From Phytoseiulus persimilis (lineage: Eukaryota > Arthropoda > Arachnida > Mesostigmata > Phytoseiidae), in contig CM075101.1 of the NCBI GenBank assembly GCA_037576195.1, positions 496,001-560,000 of the forward strand: a stretch of 64,000 nt of DNA. Reading direction: 5' to 3'. Every line of letters begins with the position of its first letter. Within the stretch, counting starts at the first letter, position 1. Both the position numbers and the translations under genes were made by a program. The notes under the pieces were generated by a model, which was given only the letters and a program-made list of their open reading frames with translations, searched no databases and was not told the origin of the DNA. Shown piece by piece: positions 52,501 to 61,500 of this stretch.

Positions 52501-55500
52501 CTTTTCGGAGAAAAATCCGATTGCGACCATTTATTATACAAAGTACTTATCGGCGTTCCCACAAATCTTCCACCCTTCCTTTCGCCTGATTCATCTCATG
52601 CTCCTCGGTTCAATAGGCAGACTGGGCGGCTTGCTGACTGTCTGACCGACCGACCGACCGATCGTTCCTCTGTCCGTCCGTTCGTCCGTCCGACCGACCG
52701 ACCGACGTGGAGAACGGGAGACCAAACGGCAGACCGAGGCTCTCCCATGTCCCTCTTTCCTTTTCTTGGTTCTTTTCTGCCTTTCGGCTCCTCTCTTTCG
52801 GACCGCCGTGCCGCTCGGTCCTCTTCTGTCTTTATCTCTCGCTCTCGCGTACTCTGCCTCGGATTCGTCCGCGTTCTCGCCAGCTTTTTGTCCTCTCGTT
52901 TCTACTCTGAGCCGTCAGTCACAGGGTAGCATTTACCGCCATCGGGGGGAACGAAGTAAGGGGAAGAGTTTTTCTTCCTCTTCCCCTACCCTCTCACTTT
53001 TCGGTCGAACAATAATGATGAGCGAACAAGAGAGAAAAGAAAAACTGAAAAGAGGAGTCAGCCGTCTCGGGGCTTCGATCGCTCGGTCGGACGGCTGATA
53101 GCGGAGTTCGGCAAAGTATTGAATTTTTCATCCCGCTTGAAGCAGGCTCGTTTGCCGATTTACTCAATTCTTTGCCTACTCGTTTTCGTCTCAGCTGATT
53201 CCCCTCGTTGACGTTCCTCTTTTCCGAGATTTCCTGGTATCGATCTCAACAGATTCCTTCATCTCCGGCCAGTATATCCGTCCGTTGGTTGCTCCCGCCG
53301 GTCGCCGATCGATTCGGAAGCCGAACCAGGATGACCGACAGCGGGTTATAACTACGACTGCAAGGCGTGGTACGGAACACGGTTAGCCAAATGGGAATTT
53401 CGATCGTCTTGACCTAAGACTTCCCGGGTGCTTGGTTCGTTCCTTCCTTTCTCGCTCCTCGGGTCCAGAGTCCGCTCACAAAATTTCGGCTGAGGCCTAA
53501 ACTACGCTCACGCTCATCTGGCGTATTCACGCCTCAATTAGTTTGCTCCGATTCGCTCGCCTGCGTGCGCGTTCGTCCATATGCCATCAGTTGCCGCTTG
53601 AGCCAGCGAGTTCCGCTCTTCGGAAGAATGCTTGGTATTTCCTATCAGAGCCGGTGGATGGAAGCCGAGGAAAAATCAGAGTTTTCAGTCACGGAAGATC
53701 CATCAGTTGTTGTTGTTGTCGCAGCCGTTCTAACGTTTTCATCAATTCCAATTCCAGCTGGCTTTCCGGCGTATGGTTATAGTCGAGGTGGATACCCCGG
53801 CTACCCGACAGGATTTGGCTACCCGTTCGCAGGTATGAGTACGACGACGCCTCACAGTCACGCGGGAGTGCAACCTGCGCACCCCGCGCACACTCACTTG
53901 TGCCTTCCGACTGCCGCTCTCAACCCAATTGCTGCTGCCGCGGCTGCGGCCGCCGCTGCCGATATGTTTAACTTGCATGCCGCCACGGCCGCCGGCGCAC
54001 TGTGAACAACTGAGTGACGGGTTAAACAAACAAACAAACAATCGAGCAAGCAGACACCCAAACTAGCCATTATTCGTTCGTTCCTTCGAGAAAACGCATT
54101 ATGTACCACAAGAGGGTTCAGACGGCCGCGTTCAGCTAGTGAAATCCATTGTCTCCAGTGTGTATCCGAGCGCAAAGTCACTTTATCACACAGCATGCGC
54201 GAACATTTGTAGCTCATTTCTCCGACTGTACCCAATCATTCAGTACCGTTTCACTCGCAAACTCTTCACAAGAGATTTTCCTTCATCCATCCCTGAATGT
54301 CGCATCCGCTGTTTTACCCAATTCTCGAAAGCGTTCAGCGTCTAACGAACACGCAAACAACAAACTAATCAAGTAACGATGCAACCAAGAAACAAACGGA
54401 TCAAGCGTTTCCCATGGACCAATTCTGACAATTTTCAGAACGACGACCGACGTTCTCATTTGTTTTTTTTTGCGTAAACGATCACTCGTTCAAACATAGT
54501 GTAACAGGATGGGCGTTCGGAGCTTAGGTACCTGAACCGAGGATCGAGAGAATCGCTCGACTTTTCATCGAGTTGAGATGCGCAGTGGTTTGTTGCGAAT
54601 TCCACCCCGGTCTCTCGGTTCCAGTTGCAATTGTAGAAGGGCTTACTCCCATCGAATTTCTTGCCGGCCAATCATTACGGAGTAATGGCTCAAAGAGCGC
54701 TTCCTCCATAGAATTATTGATGGGTCCAACCATCCATGCGTCATCTACGAGGATGGCTGAGAAGCTTTCAGAACATAGAGAGAATCAAAAACTTGCAATT
54801 GATTGGAGCAATCGGCGCTGACAGGTGGAGAAAAACGAGTAGTATCGAAGAGATCAATAATCCGTTGTCATACTTATCCCACATATCAGCTATCAATGGG
54901 TTCTCGAATCTCGAATTCTGATTGGAAGCTGGGGAACACTTATGCAATAGTCAAGGATAGATTGAAGCTCGCGAGTTGAGCTTCGGTAATTCGCAGACAT
55001 TGGAACAGCAAGCTGGTAAACGAAGATTTCAATTGCCAAGAAATGACATGCAATCCCGAACCGAGCAGCAATAAGTCAGTGGACTCATAGTTGAACTAGA
55101 AGATAACTCACCAGGAAGTCAATATGCTTCGATGAACCGGATCCATTCCCGGAATGAAATGAGCGGCCGGGACTTCTCAGCCGATGGCCGCCCGGACATC
55201 GGCGTCCGGGATCAAAGACTCTGCAATAAACTCAGTATCTAGAAGTGTTCTCTGCAAACACACAATTGCGTAGGAAGCACACCAGCATTTGACTAAGGCA
55301 GTAGATATCACCGTGCTCACGAAGTCCAAAGAAAAGTAGGCAACTAGATATGACCGTGTCTTTCGGTTACAACCATACTCCGACATGACGTGATGAAAAT
55401 TCAGAAGCGTCCGAGCTTGGCAGCGCTTCACACAATTCCAAATAGAGAGCGCTATATCTCGAGATAGGCGGGATCATCCGTTGAAGTTACTGGCCGTACC

Positions 55501-58500
55501 ACCGAACGCCCCTAAGCAACATCTGATCCTTCCCAGCCGTCAATCATCATGTAACTCATTGTCCAGCAACGCGTACAATAGCAGCGTTTCGTTGGCCTTG
55601 GGGCGGTCGGGCCGCTCGGTCCGAACTCCCATGCTCGTATCTCATTCGAGCTTCCAGACCGGGGGCCCGATTCCTTGGGAATCCTCCAGAGGTACGCCGC
55701 TGGGGAAACGAAATCAGTCATCCTCGACGGAGAAATTCGCGCGATACCCTCACATAAAGAATCGAGGTCGGCTGAAGACCGTCACGTTAGTCTGGGAACT
55801 TCAACGAACCCGATTTCCGTCTATCCAAGAGACACGCAAGCATATACTCTCACTCGGTCGGTGGAGTGGACACGTTCGCGTGATTCTCTTGGGAATCGTG
55901 CGGATAACTACATCGAAATCATCCCTCGCTGTCGTCAACGCTGCAGCTGGTTTTTATACCTCCGAACATTTGTGAGTTCTGACATGGAATGTTGTTTTTG
56001 TTACTTTCAAGTCGTTGGAACCTGACAATGGCCTGAGCAGGCCCTGGACACATTCTGTTTCTTTCTCAGCTTGACCATGCCGAAGTAATTGATCCAAAAT
56101 CAGGAAGCGAGCAAAAAATTCATGCAGCGAACTAGCGTGTCCACGGTCGTGCCTGGTCCGGACTTCGAATCGAAGCGCTGTTGACGACACGCGATGAGCG
56201 AGCTCATACCACCCGACTCGAATATCCAACTTGCGTTAAAAAGTGCAATGAGAGATTTTTGGTATATCATACATTTCAAATATTTTTTACCATCCCGTCT
56301 ACTTGATATCGGATCGATGCAGCTGATGAAACGAGTTCGAACAATAAAGAGCGAACGTTTTTCTCGTGACCTCTACGTGGATACTATTAGCTTCTTGAAC
56401 CACTTTCTCAGTGGCTCTTCAACATGCCTTCAGCATTCGGCGCTTCCGAAAACCGTGATTCGAAGGAATCGAGAGCGATGAAAGTATCGAAACTCACAAT
56501 CAACGCAGAGCGGTTCCCGGAGGAACGATCAAGCTGGTCCTTCGTTTGATACTTCTCAGGTCACATCGAAAACATCTGAAGTGGTGGCGGGAACCCTTAC
56601 CCGTAGGACTGTAGGCTAGAGCTAGTTGCTTCTCTTATCTGTCGTAGAAGGGAGCTCTCACTCTCTGACATCGTACTGATTCGTCGATATTCCAACTGCG
56701 ATGGGCGAACATCGTACCAAAAAGCCCACCAGGGTGAATTTTCGTGGGGGGCGGGGGCGTCTCGATTCGATTGTCCCGTTTGTTTCCATTTGTTTGCTGG
56801 TTTCATTGACTATCGGTCCGTTACCCTCATTCGTTTCCTCATTCGTTAGAAGATTCATTATGAGTTCTCTGAACCAGATTGAACATTTCGTTGCTGGAGT
56901 TACAAGAGTTTCACATTTTAATTTCGTCCGTTCTGTTTCTTTCAGTTTCTTTAGCTGACATCCAGGGGGCTTCCGAGATTCTGTGTCCATTTATCCGTCT
57001 GCCGTAAAGACGTGGCCATATTTATACAAGTTACACAATAATTCCTGCGTTCAGTCGTTGGTCTGATCGATCGATCGATCGATGTTTCACGCCTCGACTG
57101 GTCTCTGTTTGCCTCCTTCGATCCCGTACCTCCGTCTGCGAGCTCCCCGAAGAACATCATGGCGACCCGGGATGAGATCATTGACTTTTCACCGTATTTG
57201 TATTTCGCTCACCAATGAATGCCACGTGCTCGCGTGTCCATGCTTCGAGACGAGAGCGACGCTCAGACGAATCTCGACTCCTCTCGTTCGTCCCGAATGC
57301 CTGTCGGAGCTTACCCCGAACTTTCGCTCCTGTATGCTCATGAAGAGAAGAACCCGATACTGGCATTCGCTGCCACAGCTTTCGCGCACACTTTAGCGTT
57401 GGGGACATTCTCGGAACAAACGATCTGGCGGGGTACAGCTCTTCCCCTGGAGCTAGGAGGAGGGAAACATAATCGAATTACTCGGCAGTTGAAGCGGAGA
57501 AACTCAAGGGGACTCGATTGCAGGATCCGGAAAGATGCGCGGCCCCACATACCCATTGATTCTGATATCGATTCGAGTGACTACATTTTTGAAGTTCTGC
57601 GTGCTCTCGCGGCCGAGAGATCGCAAGAAAATAATTAAATACCTACTTATCCTTAAGTAGCCCTCACCGTTGTAAAAGTGTCATATCGCTCTGACGCTAG
57701 GCAGCGAATGGGATTCGGAATCGAACTTCGCACGGATGTGCGACTTCTCGAGAACCGGGAAGAACCTCGAAATAAGACCCAGCAAACGCAACACGTTCTA
57801 TCAATTTGCCGTAATGGAAAAAAAACGCGGACAATTTTCTCTTCCTGGTCGCCTGGTTCTCTGACTTCAGGAGTCCAAGAGCAATATCTACCTCTCAGAC
57901 AGCCGATTTCGTTCTGTGAATTGCTCCTCGGGAACTAAGCACCGGATCGGCCCTCGGCATTGAAGCCCTTGGAACAGTATCAGAGCGGGCGTTAGGTTGA
58001 CCGTTCCACTACATTCGCAGGCGAACGATCTCGTTCTTCCCTGGCAAAAGCAACGCTTCCGTGCGTTTGAACACGGCGCTATGTGATGATAGAGGGACGA
58101 TGCAAGTCGGACCAATAATTAATTATTTGACGCTGTCCCTTCTTTGGGGGAATTAATGGATGTAAGCCTTGTCCAGATTAACAAGATGTATGGATTCATG
58201 CGGGGGACACGAGAACTTTGTATTTACTGAGGACATTTCAATATCTCACGTCCGATCTTGACAATTGATGCGAGACGTGAGGCTCACATGACAGCTCCCG
58301 GTCGCTTTGATGTGTTCTGATGTCCTCGGGGATCCTCTTCATCGTGCAAAGCCGGCGCCGAACCCCTAGATCTACTCACGAGGGCGGCGGACACTGTATT
58401 GATCATACGTCGCTGAGTCGGCGACGAGAAACACAGATGTAAAATACTTGACACGCGGAAGGTATCTCGTAATGTTGAACTTCTGACACTGTCTGAACGC

Positions 58501-61500
58501 ACAGAGCCATCTTTTAGATGTCCTTTCGCACCTTTGTCAAGGCCTCTGTCACGCAGCCTGCTTGTTGATGCCCTGGTCAAACTGAAACAGAAGTGCGTTC
58601 GGCTACGAACGACTCGATGGGCTGAGGAGCGCAACTGGAATCAAGAGGCTAGTTTCAGAACGCCGCGACGCTACATCTAAAACGCGTTGCCCTCTGATGC
58701 ATCCATGGAGATGTCCAGGAAAGCGGGAAGACTTTTGTCGACTGTGTCGACCGGAGGGCTCTGGCCGTCGGAATTGCGTTTAATGTTATTGGGATCATTT
58801 CCGCGATCTCCATCAGGACAAACAAATCGAAAGATAAGATCGACTGATAAGCCACAGATGCATACTGTGGTCACGCAGCGGCAGAGTTATCGCTTAACGC
58901 GGATCCTTTCTACCGGGACAAGCAGACTCGGGGGAGCGAGGAAACGGAGGAAAGACTTGTCCGGAATCTTTTCCGAGCGTTTCTCAGCGCCAACGTCTTA
59001 GTTCCCGCTCTCAACAGGCTTTTCGGCAGGGCAGCGATGTCACGTTTTATGGTTAGGTTATGAGCATTCGATTATAATTGTTTCCGGTGGGGAAAGTTGG
59101 CTCGGTTCTAATAGCGGGGGTCTCCGATCGGAAACGTTGCCATGTTGAGGGGAATGATCAATACTACTGCTGCTGCTGATGATGATTATGATGTACTGCG
59201 ACTGAGTGATGTCGAATGGAATGTTGAAATAAAACGTCACTTATATTGACCAGACAGCGTTTTCCCGAGGAGTTACTCTGGCCCGGCGAGCAGAATACCA
59301 TGTAGAGCTGAAACTGAGCGAGGGTTTAGAAGCCGCGTAGATCCAACTTGGACGTTCGATTTATCGGGATTCGATCCACCCATATATTTCAGTGATAGTT
59401 TTGGAGATGAACCACTCGCTGAGTTAGTTAATTCGGATTCGACGAGACACTTCATAACGACTCCGTAGCCGTAGCACATAGTGAGTGTAGTGTGAACTCG
59501 ATGACGTTTAGTTTGGCGTCTGGTTCAGTTCAGCTCCTGAGTAACTCCAGCAGAAAGTGAACTCCCGGGGTACGTCTCAACACCGGAGCCCGCTCCGACA
59601 GCATAAAGGCGAGCTCGGAACAGCCGTGAGGAATCGAGTGATCCGCAGAAGCGGGCCTACGGTCTATTGTTCCAGTCATCCTGTACCGGTCGCGTACGAT
59701 CGGGTCGATAGCCCAACGCGATTCCGCCGCCGCTGTCACCCTCTAGGCTGGGTTAGTGCTCAACGATTGATCAGCCTGAGCCTGCGAATCTGAACAATAA
59801 TCATTAGGATCAGACAAGCATACGTAGATATAGCACCGACAGAAACTAACTTTTGTGTAGAGCTTCGGATTCCCGATTGGATTCTTTGTCTTGCGTACGG
59901 GGGAATCCGAATGACCTCGGAGCAAAGTATCTTGGGCCCTGCGAGGATCTTTGTCATAGTTGTGGTCGGCTTGATCTTTCAAAGACCAGGCAAGTGCTGA
60001 TCGGCGTCCGGATGACGCCGGCTTCCACGCCCCGTGAATCTCGAGGTAGACCCTATCGACGATGGTCTATCAGACTTGCATTCGCCGACTCCGTGCGTAG
60101 TCATAGATTGCGCCTCGTCTTTGAGACTCGTAGATGCTTCAGACGAGCTTTCACTGACTGAATCGGATGTGACGATCGGTATATCCGACCGCATATCGAC
60201 GCGGCGTTCGACCTTTCGTTCGGCATGTTTCCTCCGACACAGCTCTCTCGGAACTTGTAGTAGACCACAATTCGTCTTCGTGTAGATGGTAACAGCTTTA
60301 CAATCTTGCATGATTAGCGGAATTGAATATTCACGACCAGCGGGAGGAGGCAGGCTGCACAAGATATTGAGCTTCTCCGGGCCGCGAGCGAAGGTCGGTC
60401 CAAAATATTGAGCTGCGATACATGGGGGTGCTCGATGGACCTCAACGATGGATCACAACGCTGCTGTTTGCCGCCAGGGCCAAAACCGTCCAAACTGATC
60501 TGTAGGTGCGCCTCGTTCTAGTTTGTGACGTCGCCTCAGGAACTCAGGGAACCATGCTGCGTCTGCTGTCGTTGCTGTTATCGCACCTCGGTTATCAACG
60601 GATGAATGGAGCGATCAGATCCCACAGCGTCCGCCCCTCCGCACTCCCGCACGTATTGACGCCAGTCATGTAGTGTCGTGGAAGGAGTCTTCTTCGGGAT
60701 GTCCGCTGGTGGGGCTGGAACTGCGCGGGGTTTCTCGAAACACAAAAGCGTATCCTTTCGTGTCTTTGCTAGAGGAACGGGGAGCGATCGCTGATGTGTA
60801 CTCTGGCTCGATGCTCGATGATCGCTCGCGGCGGCATGTACTAGCATTACCAATCGATCGGTCACAGAGCTGCGCAACAAGTTGAGAACACTACGTTCCT
60901 GTCGCGCACCCCCCCCCCTCCCTCCACCTTTCGTCACTGGTGATCGGAGGAATTATTGAACCAGGAACGATCGACCCCAAAGTGGTTGAAGCTGGTAGAA
61001 CGGACGTTGGTTGTTGCAAGAGCATGACTGTGAACTGAAGATGTCCAGCCCCTAGACTAGCCAGTAGTAACTAGGAATCTTTCTCTTGTAGTGGAGCTTA
61101 ACGGACAACAAACGTCGCCACCGTTGTTAACTCAAGCGTTATCAGGTATTTACCACGAAGCTACTGAGCCGCAGGCGCCAAGAACCCGTGTTAGATGCGA
61201 ATAATACTTGTAAATGTGTTGTTTGAATGTTTCGGAACTCGGATTGATCTCTTTAATGCTACCCTAGAACCGTTTGCCGTCGGTTGCTGTGACTCGTTAG
61301 CTACTGTCTAGATCGCAGTGCATTTGCTCACATAAGGCGCGTACCTGTCTGATTGGCAATCAGTTGCAGTTTTTGAGACTCTTCGCACGCATAACCACTC
61401 TCAAACTCGGAGAACGAAGAGAACGATCCTCTATCTGAACGAAGTCCTCTCCTCCATTCGTTCGTCCATCGGTTTTGACTTGGCCGTAGTCGAGAGCTTG

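Noticed and set aside
52198-52929. 243-codon plus-strand open frame in intron 10
   Set aside because: It lies in pyrimidine-rich DNA with GACC/GTCC repeats, and the translation is low-complexity Ser/Arg/Pro/Phe.
53565-54005. 146-codon frame that extends exon 11 upstream from an ATG in intron 10
   Set aside because: Only the part after the acceptor at 53757 matches the Musashi family. The upstream part is intronic and includes a Val run from a GTT repeat before the pyrimidine tract.
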